Source of the DNA: Leptospira fainei serovar Hurstbridge str. BUT 6
GTDB taxonomy: Bacteria > Spirochaetota > Leptospiria > Leptospirales > Leptospiraceae
Direction of reading: 5' to 3'
Assembly (NCBI RefSeq): GCF_000306235.2
Contig: NZ_AKWZ02000010.1
Coordinates: 186,001-250,000, forward strand
DNA: 64,000 nucleotides
The notes under the pieces were generated by a model. It was not told the origin of the DNA. It worked only from the letters and a program-made list of their open reading frames with translations, and searched no databases. Positions 55,757 to 64,000 of this stretch are shown here, in pieces (position 1 is the first letter of the stretch; each line of letters begins with the position of its first letter). Position numbers and translations under genes: made by a program.

Positions 55757-56824
55757 ATGGCAGGCAAAATCACCCATCTGGAGGCCCTATCGCAAGTGTG
55801 TAAACATTTGGATCACGGCAGTCAGGAACAGCGCAAAATCGCAAGGCTGTTACGGGAAGAAAATACCCGTAAGTATGCTAATATTGGCGCGATCGCTCCC
55901 GATATTTTTTATTTTTATCATATTCTCTCCCCAAGAAGAACTAAAAAGGCGACCGACTGGGGCGATCTCAGTCATCACGAAAAAGTTTTCGAACTCGTTA
56001 CCAGTTTTTTGGATCGAATCCTTTCTACCGAAGAAGGAATGTATCGCGATCGATTTCTCGCATTCACTCTCGGATACATCATTCACTGCGCTGTCGATAT
56101 CGTCACTCATCCGTATATCTTTTTTATTTCCGGAGACTATTATAGTTCGAATAAGGAAATCGGAAACTTAGCGCAATACAATCATATGAGGGTCGAATTC
56201 GCCATCGATTCCTGGCTATTGGACTTCCGCTGGGGGATGACTCCGAAGGCGTATGATTTCGTACATCATGTCGACGTGATCCACAAGGCAAAAGACGGAA
56301 AACGAAAAATGGACCCGATGCTTTGGCACTTTTGGCTGAATGGATTGAAAGAGACTTTTCCGGAACAATTTAGGTCTAAATATTCGGGTTCGGAAGACAA
56401 GATCATTCCGGGAGATATTCTAAACGAATCCTTCTTGGGCTATCTGCAATTTCATAGATACCTGGATTCTAGAAGTCGTTTCGTCCGCGCAGCACTCGGT
56501 TTCATTGATAAAATTACGTTTCACAAAGTAAAATCATCCGTTCTAATGCTTCCTCTAAAGGAAAATATTGATAAGAGAATTATGAATGAGGAAAAAAGAG
56601 AATGGTCTTATCCTGCGGATCCGTCTCTTATACGGAACGATTCGTTTATCGAATTACTCAACCGATCCTGCGAGGTTGCTAAAGACGCGGTTACGACGGC
56701 TTGGGATTATTTGCACGATAAAACATCCCGGGCGGCCCTCTTGAAGGAATACCAAGGATATAACTTAGATACGGGATTACGTTACCACGGAATCGACAAA
56801 ATGAAACAATTCTCCCCGTTATAA
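55757..56824 (+). CDS. Zinc-dependent phospholipase C-family protein
   Basis: 355 residues, no signal peptide visible. The His/Asp-rich pattern GAIAPDIFYFYHIL, DLSHHEKVFELVTSF and GYIIHCAVDIVTHPYIFFISGDYY with NHMRVEFAIDSWLLD matches the zinc-dependent phospholipase C/alpha-toxin-like fold seen in uncharacterised bacterial proteins. The cytoplasmic forms have no proven lipase activity. ATG 55757 is divergent from lysA. The PBP1A gene follows within 25 nt, so they may be co-transcribed. Confidence 0.78.
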   Translation: MAGKITHLEALSQVCKHLDHGSQEQRKIARLLREENTRKYANIGAIAPDIFYFYHILSPRRTKKATDWGDLSHHEKVFELVTSFLDRILSTEEGMYRDRFLAFTLGYIIHCAVDIVTHPYIFFISGDYYSSNKEIGNLAQYNHMRVEFAIDSWLLDFRWGMTPKAYDFVHHVDVIHKAKDGKRKMDPMLWHFWLNGLKETFPEQFRSKYSGSEDKIIPGDILNESFLGYLQFHRYLDSRSRFVRAALGFIDKITFHKVKSSVLMLPLKENIDKRIMNEEKREWSYPADPSLIRNDSFIELLNRSCEVAKDAVTTAWDYLHDKTSRAALLKEYQGYNLDTGLRYHGIDKMKQFSPL

Positions 56825-56848
56825 ATTCGAAAACTTTTTAAACGAAAC

Positions 56849-59314
56849 ATGAAAAAAGAACCCGTAGATTTTCTCGCCCGCTATTTCGTTACTCTCTTCC
56901 GGGAACGCATTCAGAAATATTTGGATTCGGGAGACCCGGTCCGGAAACTTATTTATCTTTGCCTAGGGCTCTTATTCGCGAACGGTTTTCTTTTCGTTTT
57001 TTCGGTAAAGGATATTTGGAGAGTTCCCGAAGCGAATCGTTATGAGAAACCCTCACTCCTCTACGGAGTAAATACCGACGGAAAATACGAACCGATCGCG
57101 GAGTTTTATCGTTTTTCCAGAATCGTACTTAGCGAAGCCGATCTGCCCGGCGGCTGGGACAATAAAGTGATTCGGTGTTTCGAGTCTACGGAAGACAATA
57201 ATTTCCGATCGCATAGAGGTTTGGATATTCGCGGGATTTTACGGGCCGCGATGGTCAATTTAATCGCAGGCAGGGTAAAAGAAGGTGCATCCACCATTAC
57301 CCAACAGGTTGCAAGATTAAAGTTTTTGAATACTGAACGGTCCTTTCTAAGAAAAGCGAGAGAAGCTTGGCTCGCCTTATTACTGGAAGCTAAGTTCGAT
57401 AAAAAAACTTTAATGGAGATCTATCTTAACGAGATTCCGCTCGGTCACGGGACGATCGGGGCCGGAGCCGCGGCACGATTCTATTTTAGAAAAGATATCA
57501 AAGATTTAAGTTGGGGAGAGGCGGCTCTTTTAGCCAGCTTGACGACTCGCCCTAAGGAATTCTCTCCTCTTGTAAACCCGCTCACCTCGGAAAGTAAAGT
57601 TCGAGTCGTATTTAAGAAATTGGTAGAGAATGGAATTTTGGACATACAAACGGCGGAAAAAGAATTCGACGCATTTTCCGAATATTACATCACCTTAAAT
57701 AGATCCCCGAACGATTCGGCCTTTTCGGACCGATTGAATCGCTTCCCCTACTTTACGGAATACGTTCGAAAAAATCTCGCCCGATATATCCCTAAGACCC
57801 AACTCTACGAAGGCGGTCTAAAAATATATACGACCTTAAATATCCAGCATCAGAGCCAGGCGGAAAAAGCCTTGGCTGCCGGTCTCAAACAACAAACGCA
57901 ATTATCAAACCAGAGAGCGTTTACGAAGATCGATGCGTTCGAGGATGCCTACGGCGATATATACGAAATCTTGGCCGGATTACACGATATACCGGAGTTT
58001 AAATTCAAAATATCGCGTTCTTTCAGGACCTTCAACCGGGCTTGGCAGGAAGATATTCGGGACGAACTTTCCGTTCTGAATTTAATTTCCGGAACGGAAA
58101 GTCTAGGCGAAGTAGTGGATTGGAGTTATAAGACCCAGGCGACGGAAGATCATTTACTTCCGGTGGAGGGCGCGCTTATTGCCATCCGTCCCGATACAGG
58201 TTACATCACAGCAATGGTAGGCGGTTCGGGGTTTCGCTCCGATAATCAACAAATACGCGCTTTCCAAGCCTATAGGCAACCCGGTTCTGCATTTAAACCG
58301 CTCGTTTATGCGTCGGCAATGGAATATTACCATCAACATCCCGATCCGAAAAAAAACGTGACGGCGGCTTCTCTATTCGACGATTCCCCATTACAATACG
58401 TCCTTGAAGACGGCGATGAATGGAATCCGACGAACTATTCCGGAGAATATTCAGGATTTATAAGATTAAGACAGGCTCTCGAGCTTTCTAGAAATAGCGT
58501 GGCAGTCCGTCTGTTGGAACATACGGGATTAAACAATTTATTGCCCAATCTGGAAAGACTTCTACAAATCGAAAACAGGAATCTCCCCCGAGATTTTTCA
58601 ATCGCATTAGGAAGTTTTGAAGTATCTCCCTTCGAACTAGCCCGCGCTTATTCCGTTTTCGCCTCCGGCGGAAAACAAATCCTTCCGTTGAGCGTCCTAT
58701 ACGTGGAAGATGATAAAGGGAATCTAGTGAAAGATTTTCGAAAAGAATACGAAAATAAAGAACGTAAGCAATTAATTTCTCCGGAAGTCAGTTACATCAT
58801 TACCTCGATGATGGAGGATGTGATCCGAAAAGGGACCGGAACGGGAGCAAGGTCTTACGGACTTACTCGTCCTGCAGCCGGCAAAACAGGAACCACTAAT
58901 AATTTTAGGGACGCTTGGTTCGCCGGATATACTCCGGAATTGGTCGGCGTGGTCTGGGTTGGTTATGACACTGGAACACTATCTTTAGGCAAGGGAATGT
59001 CCGGAGCGGTTGTCGCCGCCCCAATCTGGGGTCGCTTTATGGCAAACGCATTGTCTAAGGAAAAATCTAAGCCTTTCAATTTCGGCGAGGTGAAAATCGT
59101 TCGAAGAACTATCTGTTCCATCTCTGGAAAACTTCCCGGAAGCCATTGTCATCAGACCGAGGAGGAAGTTTTCGATAAAGATACGGTCCCTACCGAAATA
59201 TGCGACGATCACCGCGGACTGGGAGAGCCCGATCCTCCGCCGGCCCAACGCACTACGCCGACCAAAAAGAAAAGACCGAATCTTTTTGAAGGGGATGAAG
59301 ACGTAATTCGCTAG
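56849..59314 (+). CDS. Bifunctional penicillin-binding protein 1A family
   Basis: 821 residues. A short cytoplasmic start and one TM helix (LIYLCLGLLFANGFLFVF) lead to the GT51 glycosyltransferase: STEDNNFRSHRG (Glu115), GASTITQQVARLKFL and EIYLNEIPLGHG. The transpeptidase has RQPGSAFKPLVYAS (nucleophile about Ser480), the SRNSVAVRLL box, and GKTGTTNNFRDAW. The C-terminus is Pro/Lys-rich. It polymerises and cross-links peptidoglycan. It lies in a neighbourhood of wall and shape genes (bactofilin, M23 peptidase). Confidence 0.93.
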   Translation: MKKEPVDFLARYFVTLFRERIQKYLDSGDPVRKLIYLCLGLLFANGFLFVFSVKDIWRVPEANRYEKPSLLYGVNTDGKYEPIAEFYRFSRIVLSEADLPGGWDNKVIRCFESTEDNNFRSHRGLDIRGILRAAMVNLIAGRVKEGASTITQQVARLKFLNTERSFLRKAREAWLALLLEAKFDKKTLMEIYLNEIPLGHGTIGAGAAARFYFRKDIKDLSWGEAALLASLTTRPKEFSPLVNPLTSESKVRVVFKKLVENGILDIQTAEKEFDAFSEYYITLNRSPNDSAFSDRLNRFPYFTEYVRKNLARYIPKTQLYEGGLKIYTTLNIQHQSQAEKALAAGLKQQTQLSNQRAFTKIDAFEDAYGDIYEILAGLHDIPEFKFKISRSFRTFNRAWQEDIRDELSVLNLISGTESLGEVVDWSYKTQATEDHLLPVEGALIAIRPDTGYITAMVGGSGFRSDNQQIRAFQAYRQPGSAFKPLVYASAMEYYHQHPDPKKNVTAASLFDDSPLQYVLEDGDEWNPTNYSGEYSGFIRLRQALELSRNSVAVRLLEHTGLNNLLPNLERLLQIENRNLPRDFSIALGSFEVSPFELARAYSVFASGGKQILPLSVLYVEDDKGNLVKDFRKEYENKERKQLISPEVSYIITSMMEDVIRKGTGTGARSYGLTRPAAGKTGTTNNFRDAWFAGYTPELVGVVWVGYDTGTLSLGKGMSGAVVAAPIWGRFMANALSKEKSKPFNFGEVKIVRRTICSISGKLPGSHCHQTEEEVFDKDTVPTEICDDHRGLGEPDPPPAQRTTPTKKKRPNLFEGDEDVIR

Positions 59315-59468
59315 GATCCCGACCGGACCTCTGCCGGATAACGGCGGCTTTCCGTCGCATTAGTGAGAAACACCGAGCGGGGCTCCGCAAAAAGAGTTGT
59401 CGTTTTCGGAACACGCTGCCAAATAGATTTTATTCTCAGGTATTTTTAACAGCATTCAGGAGTAACAG

Positions 59469-59879
59469 ATGGCCATCGGTAAGGATAATAATAACAGCGT
59501 AATCGGCCCCGGTTCTATCTTCGAGGGTAAATTTTATATCGCTGGCTCCCTACGCATCGACGGAAAATTCGAGGGAGAAATTAAGACCGACGACGCACTC
59601 TTCATCGGAGAAACGGGAAAAGTCCGAACCAATATCTCGGCTAGAGAGGTCATAGTCGCAGGCACTTTAATAGGCAATATTAAGGCGGAAGCGGAAGTTC
59701 GTCTCGAGGAAACCGGCCGTCTCTTAGGCGATATTATCGCCCCTGCTCTATCCCTAGCAAAAGGGGTCGTTGCAAAAGGCAATATAACCGTTACCGGCGG
59801 GCAAAAGAAGGATGTTAAGAAAATCGTGGAAGAATCCTTCGGCGGAACCAGAACTTTGGATAATGGAAAGGAAGAATAA
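59469..59879 (+). CDS. Bactofilin-family cytoskeletal protein
   Basis: 136 residues, within bactofilin size. A short polar N-terminus is followed by the beta-helical core of repeating strands: SIFEGKFYIAGSLRIDGKFEGEI, GKVRTNISAREVIVAGTLIGNI and EAEVRLEETGRLLGDI. Bactofilins polymerise into filaments without nucleotide and organise wall enzymes; in other bacteria they set cell curvature or helix. ATG 59469 follows CAGGAGTAAC. It precedes an M23 peptidase gene by about 100 nt. Confidence 0.93.
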   Translation: MAIGKDNNNSVIGPGSIFEGKFYIAGSLRIDGKFEGEIKTDDALFIGETGKVRTNISAREVIVAGTLIGNIKAEAEVRLEETGRLLGDIIAPALSLAKGVVAKGNITVTGGQKKDVKKIVEESFGGTRTLDNGKEE

Positions 59880-59980
59880 CTCCGAAGGCGGAAGTGATAC
59901 ATCTTTTTTCAAACCTAGAGCCCCTTTCCCGTTGAAAAACTCAGGCAGAGTCAAAGCTGACTGGCCGATAACTAGAACGT

Positions 59981-61102
59981 ATGATCTTTAAGAAGCCCAG
60001 ACAGCTAACCGCCGGAAAAGAACTGCTCCGGACGGATAATTTCACGCTGATTTATTTGGGCTCGTTCCATTTTCATTATTCCTTCTATTTCAAAGGCAAT
60101 TTATATCACGGAAGCGTCGACTTCCGGAGACGAAAATTTCGGATGATCCCTGCCATTGCCTCGATACTTTTCGTACTCTTTTTCCTCGGGGTTTGGATGA
60201 ACCCCTCCAACGCGTCTATGGAAACCAAATCGGATGAGATCTCCGAAAACGATTCCGAAGATCTGAAGGCCAAAAAAGGAGACGAGAAGTTCTTAGAAGA
60301 ATCCGAAAAAGCGAAACTCACCATTTTAATGGCGAATGAGATTCGCAATCCGGCGGATAAAAAGAAACTTTTAAAAGTAATAACATACAAAGTTAAACGT
60401 AACGAGTCGCTATCCGAAATCGCGACTCGATTCAAAGTTTCCATGGAATCGATCTCGGGCTCGTCCAATATCAATTTGGAAGATACCTTATATCCGGGAC
60501 AAATACTGCAAATTCCTAATAAGCAAGGTCTTTTATATAAAGTTAAAGCCGGGGATACGATCGCGCGGGTTGCGTCTTTATACAAAGTTAATTTGGACGA
60601 AATCCTAGAAGAAAACAAACTCGATGATTTGGACGTCCTTCGTCCGGGACAAAAAGTGTTCCTACCTGGAGCGGTCATCCCAGACCCCGCGCCAAAGTGG
60701 GTTATCCCCGTTTCTTCACATGTCGTCACCTCCAACTTCGGCTGGAGAACTTTCCCCCAGCATAAATTTCACGAAGCGCTGGATTTAAAAGCCAATTACG
60801 AAGCGGTAATGGCGGCCCGCAACGGGAAAGTCATCTTTGCCGGCTGGATGGGCGGTTACGGAAACGCAATCGTTGTAGAGCATAACGACGACTTTAAAAC
60901 CTTATATGCGCATAACTCTCGCTTAAACGTAAAACGGGGAGATTATGTAGTCGGAGGAAAGAAGATAGCCACTTCCGGTTGCACCGGTTACTGCTTTGGA
61001 CCTCATTTGCATTTCGAAGTCATTCACAAAGGCAAATCCGTAAATCCGGCCAAATATCTGAAAGGCTTGGCTTTCAAAAGAGGGTCGAAACCGAATCATT
61101 AA
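59981..61102 (+). CDS. LysM and M23 metallopeptidase (peptidoglycan hydrolase-type)
   Basis: 373 residues. A TM helix near residues 50-68 (IPAIASILFVLFFLGVWM) anchors it. Two LysM repeats lie in the middle (KVKRNESLSEIATRF and KVKAGDTIARVASLY, each ending with PGQ), then the M23 domain with HEALDLKANYE, GYGNAIVVEHND, and the zinc-site PHLHFEV. The Gly-Asp motif variant HEALD differs from the usual HxGxD but keeps the His and Asp. It probably cuts stem-peptide cross-links. Beside a bactofilin this matches shape-determining pairs in other bacteria. Confidence 0.92.
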   Translation: MIFKKPRQLTAGKELLRTDNFTLIYLGSFHFHYSFYFKGNLYHGSVDFRRRKFRMIPAIASILFVLFFLGVWMNPSNASMETKSDEISENDSEDLKAKKGDEKFLEESEKAKLTILMANEIRNPADKKKLLKVITYKVKRNESLSEIATRFKVSMESISGSSNINLEDTLYPGQILQIPNKQGLLYKVKAGDTIARVASLYKVNLDEILEENKLDDLDVLRPGQKVFLPGAVIPDPAPKWVIPVSSHVVTSNFGWRTFPQHKFHEALDLKANYEAVMAARNGKVIFAGWMGGYGNAIVVEHNDDFKTLYAHNSRLNVKRGDYVVGGKKIATSGCTGYCFGPHLHFEVIHKGKSVNPAKYLKGLAFKRGSKPNH

Positions 61103-61174
61103 CTTGTCGGTTAAGAAGTGGGCAACCGACCTTTCTTCTTGCTTAATTCGCCTATTTTAAAAACTCTTCGGAAC

Positions 61175-62275
61175 ATGTCCTCTCCCGTAAATAATATTCG
61201 ACAAGCTCTAAGTCTTTGCCTCTTCGCCCTTCTTTTTTCGTGTGGACCTTCGTTTGCGGAATTAATCGAACGGAGGACATCCAACTCCTTTGCATCAACC
61301 CAGGCGATGGAAGTTTTTTTCGCAACTGTACGGTCCACAAATCCGGCAGCTCAGGTTGCATGCTCGAACGCTTATTTTATGGTGTTCGGAAATCAGGTGC
61401 AAAAAACCGGAAGTTGCGTGGTCAGCGTGCCCGCCGATAGAGAGGTAGGCGAAATTCCATTCGGACTCGGCGGTAAAGATAAATTCTTTCAATTTTTAGA
61501 GCATAGAATCAACGCAGGAAACCTATCCGTCGAAGAATCCGAAAACCTATGGTGGAAAAAAATCGAGGCGGATCCATTTGAGGAAATCATCGTATTCGTT
61601 CACGGATTCAACGTCGGATTTGAGGAAGCGATTTTACGCGCCGCCCAGTTGAAATACGACTTAAAGTTTCCGGGTCGGGTCGTGACGTTTACATGGCCGG
61701 CAGGCGGAGACGCATCGCTCTTAAGCTCTCTCCTTCTGAAAAATACGTATGAAAAAAATATGATTTCGGCCAGATCCAGCCGAGAATCCTTTAAAATTTT
61801 CTTAAAGAGAATGATTAAAACCGGAAAAAAAATCCATTTGCTGGTTCATTCGATGGGCCACCAAGTCGCACTCAATTCCATCGCGGAAATCGCAAAAGAA
61901 TCTTCGAATTCGTTTATCCATGAACTAGTATTAAACGCACCGGACTACGAAACGGGGGAATTTATTCTTTTACTCGACCCGTTGTTAAGATCGTCTTCAA
62001 GAATTACCTTATATTGTTCACCGGGGGATTCGGCTTTACTTGCCTCTTCGCAAATTCATCAGGCCGGTCGCCTCGGCAGCTGTTCAAAATTTCCCGGCAT
62101 CGACGTAGTTAACGTAAACCCGATTGATTCTTCGATGATTTCCTTAGGTCATGGATATTATTCATCCAGGCCGATTCTTACCGACCTTTATCAACTTTTC
62201 TTGGGAGTAAAGGCAGACAAGCGTCTCTTCATCCGCAGATCCTATGGAAATGAAAACTACATCCTTCGTAACTGA
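61175..62275 (+). CDS. DUF900-type alpha/beta hydrolase, probable lipoprotein
   Basis: About 366 residues from ATG 61175. A signal peptide with lipobox-like LLFSCGPS suggests lipidation of the Cys. The core has IIVFVHGFNVGFEEAILRA (oxyanion), VTFTWPAGGDASLL, and the nucleophile in LLVHSMGHQVALN, with Asp and His later (LGHGYY), typical of the DUF900 alpha/beta-hydrolase family of unknown activity. The frame also opens at 61118. It follows the M23 gene by about 70 nt. Confidence 0.8.
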   Translation: MSSPVNNIRQALSLCLFALLFSCGPSFAELIERRTSNSFASTQAMEVFFATVRSTNPAAQVACSNAYFMVFGNQVQKTGSCVVSVPADREVGEIPFGLGGKDKFFQFLEHRINAGNLSVEESENLWWKKIEADPFEEIIVFVHGFNVGFEEAILRAAQLKYDLKFPGRVVTFTWPAGGDASLLSSLLLKNTYEKNMISARSSRESFKIFLKRMIKTGKKIHLLVHSMGHQVALNSIAEIAKESSNSFIHELVLNAPDYETGEFILLLDPLLRSSSRITLYCSPGDSALLASSQIHQAGRLGSCSKFPGIDVVNVNPIDSSMISLGHGYYSSRPILTDLYQLFLGVKADKRLFIRRSYGNENYILRN

Positions 62276-62543
62276 AAAATAAGTCAGAAGGATTAGTCCG
62301 ATAGCGATCAGATTTAATGATTCAGGAAAAAATTTTTGGAACGTGTGTTCGAATTAAAGAAAATTCTTAATTTCTTGAAACATTCTAAAATGGAAACACT
62401 TAAGTAATAAAAAATTCGATTCCGATCGATTAATGATTGCGCCTGACACTTCTTTGTTTTTGTAAACCTTTTCGTTCACAATTTCATAAAGGATTTTATA
62501 TTAATGTGATTGAAACTATAACTTTTATTCGTAAATTAGAAGC

Positions 62544-63914
62544 ATGCTCACGAAACCGAAAATTCTCGTGGTTGAGGACGAAATCATCGTCGCCGTTAAT
62601 TTAGGACAAAAATTAAAAAAGCTGGGTTACGATCTCGTGGGAATTACTTCTTCGGGAGAAGAGGCCATCCAGAAGGCGGAGGAGAATCATCCCGATCTAG
62701 TATTAATGGATATTAATATTGAAGGAAATTTGGACGGAATACAGACTGCAGAAGTATTACGAAATCGATTTCAAACCCCTGTCATATATCTTACGGCATA
62801 CGCGGATGAAAATACTCTCAATAGAGCGAAAAGAACCCAGCCGCTAGGTTATATCGTAAAACCCTTTGAATCCGATCAACTTCGGTCTTCCATCGAAGTC
62901 GCGCTGTACAAGAATGAAGTGGAATTCAAGAATCGAAAAAGCGAAGAGTCGCTAAAATCGACTTTGAATAAGATCGAATCCGGTATCATTACCACCGATG
63001 AAAACGGTCTTGTAGTATTTTGCAACCCGGCCGCCGAGCAAATTACGGGACTTAACTTTTCCGAATGCATCGGACAACCCCTTTCTAAAATCCTGAAAAT
63101 AAAGGATAACTTAGGAAATCAACGACAGATTCCGATTTCGGAACTCCTCGGACAGAATAATAACGTGAGTTGGGACGGATTGGTAGTCATCAGCGCGCTT
63201 GGAAAGAAAATTCCCGTTTCGATCAATACCTCTCCGATTTTAAATACGGAAGAAAAGGCGACCGGCTTTATCACCGTGCTTCGAACCGAAGATTCGGATG
63301 ACCCGGGTCAATCCTATCTAAAAGAAATTCATCATAGAATTAAGAACAATTTAACTATCATCTCCTCGATACTAAGCATGAATGCGAATCATCTCAAGGA
63401 TCAGGAAAGCGTCGATATCTTTAAGGAGAGTCAGCATAGAATCCATGCAGTTGCTCTTTTACACGAAGTTCTTTATGAAAATCACGATCTTTCATCCATC
63501 AGTTTCGATCTATACGTTCGAAAATTGACGGACCTTTTATTCGAAGTCTATAAGGTGGACAGGAGTAAATTTAAATTAACTTTGGATATTCAGGAATGTC
63601 GAATTCCTAGCGAAACCGGAATGAATTGCGCTCTGATTATCAACGAACTTTTAACAAATTCGTTTAAACACGGCTTTGTCAGCCGCGAGAATGGCGAAAT
63701 TTTAGTTCGATTCTTTAAGAACGACGGAAATTTTATCTTAGAAGTGCAGGACGATGGAGTCGGCTTACCTGCCCAAGCCATCCGAAACCGCAATCCCCAT
63801 TCGTTAGGGCTTTCTTTAGTGGACTCCTTCGTAAAATTATTGCATGGAAAGCTGGAATTAGAAAATTCCTCAGGCTGCCTTGCCCGTCTATCCTTTCCCG
63901 TTAAGAAGCAATAA
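62544..63914 (+). CDS. Receiver-PAS-HisKA_2 hybrid sensor kinase
   Basis: 456 residues, soluble. The N-terminal receiver has LVVEDEIIVAVNLG, the phospho-acceptor in LVLMDINIEGN (Asp56) and Lys in YIVKPF. A PAS domain (about 140-245, with GIITTDENGLVVFCNPAAEQI) follows. The HisKA_2 has LKEIHHRIKNNLTIIS, and the HATPase has N-box ALIINELLTNSFKHGF and G1 DDGVGLP. The order receiver first, kinase last differs from classical hybrids and suggests the receiver controls the kinase. ATG 62544 is used; the preceding 268 nt shows no clear promoter. Confidence 0.9.
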   Translation: MLTKPKILVVEDEIIVAVNLGQKLKKLGYDLVGITSSGEEAIQKAEENHPDLVLMDINIEGNLDGIQTAEVLRNRFQTPVIYLTAYADENTLNRAKRTQPLGYIVKPFESDQLRSSIEVALYKNEVEFKNRKSEESLKSTLNKIESGIITTDENGLVVFCNPAAEQITGLNFSECIGQPLSKILKIKDNLGNQRQIPISELLGQNNNVSWDGLVVISALGKKIPVSINTSPILNTEEKATGFITVLRTEDSDDPGQSYLKEIHHRIKNNLTIISSILSMNANHLKDQESVDIFKESQHRIHAVALLHEVLYENHDLSSISFDLYVRKLTDLLFEVYKVDRSKFKLTLDIQECRIPSETGMNCALIINELLTNSFKHGFVSRENGEILVRFFKNDGNFILEVQDDGVGLPAQAIRNRNPHSLGLSLVDSFVKLLHGKLELENSSGCLARLSFPVKKQ

Positions 63915-63954
63915 CTAACCGCAACGAAAAACTCCTCTTCGATCCGATCGAATA

Positions 63955-63981
63955 AAAGGAGAAAAAATGGTAGCCTGGTAA
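63955..63981 (+). other. Strong ribosome-binding site with a four-codon reading frame
   Basis: AAAGGAG (63956-63962) is followed by A residues and ATG at 63967, but the frame stops after four codons (MVAW, stop 63979-63981). It may be a tiny leader, a wrong start of the next gene beyond the window, or a decayed gene start. Confidence 0.35.
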
Positions 63982-64000
63982 GTTCCCACCTAGCTATTCT

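Overview
This 64 kb window reads as a chromosomal segment of a Leptospira species (spirochaete). The clearest markers are a recognisable OmpL1 porin, an LruC-domain lipoprotein, a DUF1554 envelope protein, a dense set of sensor kinases, a bactofilin beside a LysM/M23 peptidase, and several proteins familiar only from Leptospira. Base composition looks moderately GC, so one of the higher-GC Leptospira lineages is possible; that is inference. There is no rRNA, insertion sequence, integrase, phage module or CRISPR array. The window looks like core genome with a few variable spots.

Layout. 0-3 kb: end of a receiver-domain protein, a YheT-type hydrolase and a thiolase with a strong hairpin terminator. 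2.7-8.7 kb: a heavy-metal-type RND efflux operon (small unknown protein, TolC-like, adaptor, CzcA-like pump). 8.8-13.7 kb: a PAS histidine kinase, a decayed gene remnant, a NagX/HGSNAT-like membrane acyltransferase coupled to a DUF2804 protein, and an unknown protein. 13.8-25 kb: mostly single metabolic or regulatory genes (DUF1801, HD hydrolase, aldo/keto reductase, MarR-DoxX pair, GNAT, VOC, HI0933-like flavoprotein, pirin, SRPBCC) plus two sensor kinases. 24.8-28.9 kb, minus strand: ilvB followed by trpE-trpG-type genes. ilvB has a leader peptide rich in Val and Leu codons and an intrinsic terminator, a classic attenuation arrangement that is the most interesting regulatory element I see here.

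29-36.9 kb: thiol peroxidase, aldehyde dehydrogenase, an ATPase-HDOD fusion, the LruC lipoprotein, and a NarL-type two-component pair. 36.9-42.2 kb, minus strand: a tight four-gene unit of adenylate/guanylate cyclase, FecR-domain protein, FN3-like membrane protein and DUF1554 protein. 42.4-47.6 kb: MscS channel, polytopic membrane protein, thiC under a TPP riboswitch, and ompL1 with a hairpin at its predicted transcription start. 47.6-53.6 kb: pcm, tRNA-Phe, coaE-SPOR, small enzymes and membrane proteins, then tRNA-Leu(UAG) with a duplicated 3' end inside a ~120 nt direct repeat. 53.7-62.3 kb: ispD-lysA, a zinc-dependent phospholipase C-like protein, PBP1A, bactofilin, LysM/M23 peptidase and a DUF900 lipoprotein-like hydrolase, which together suggest a cell-wall and cell-shape neighbourhood. 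The window ends with a receiver-PAS-HisKA_2 kinase.

All family names come from motif recognition by eye. No database search or folding program was run, and start codons were chosen by hand from start-codon type, ribosome-binding sites and overlaps.
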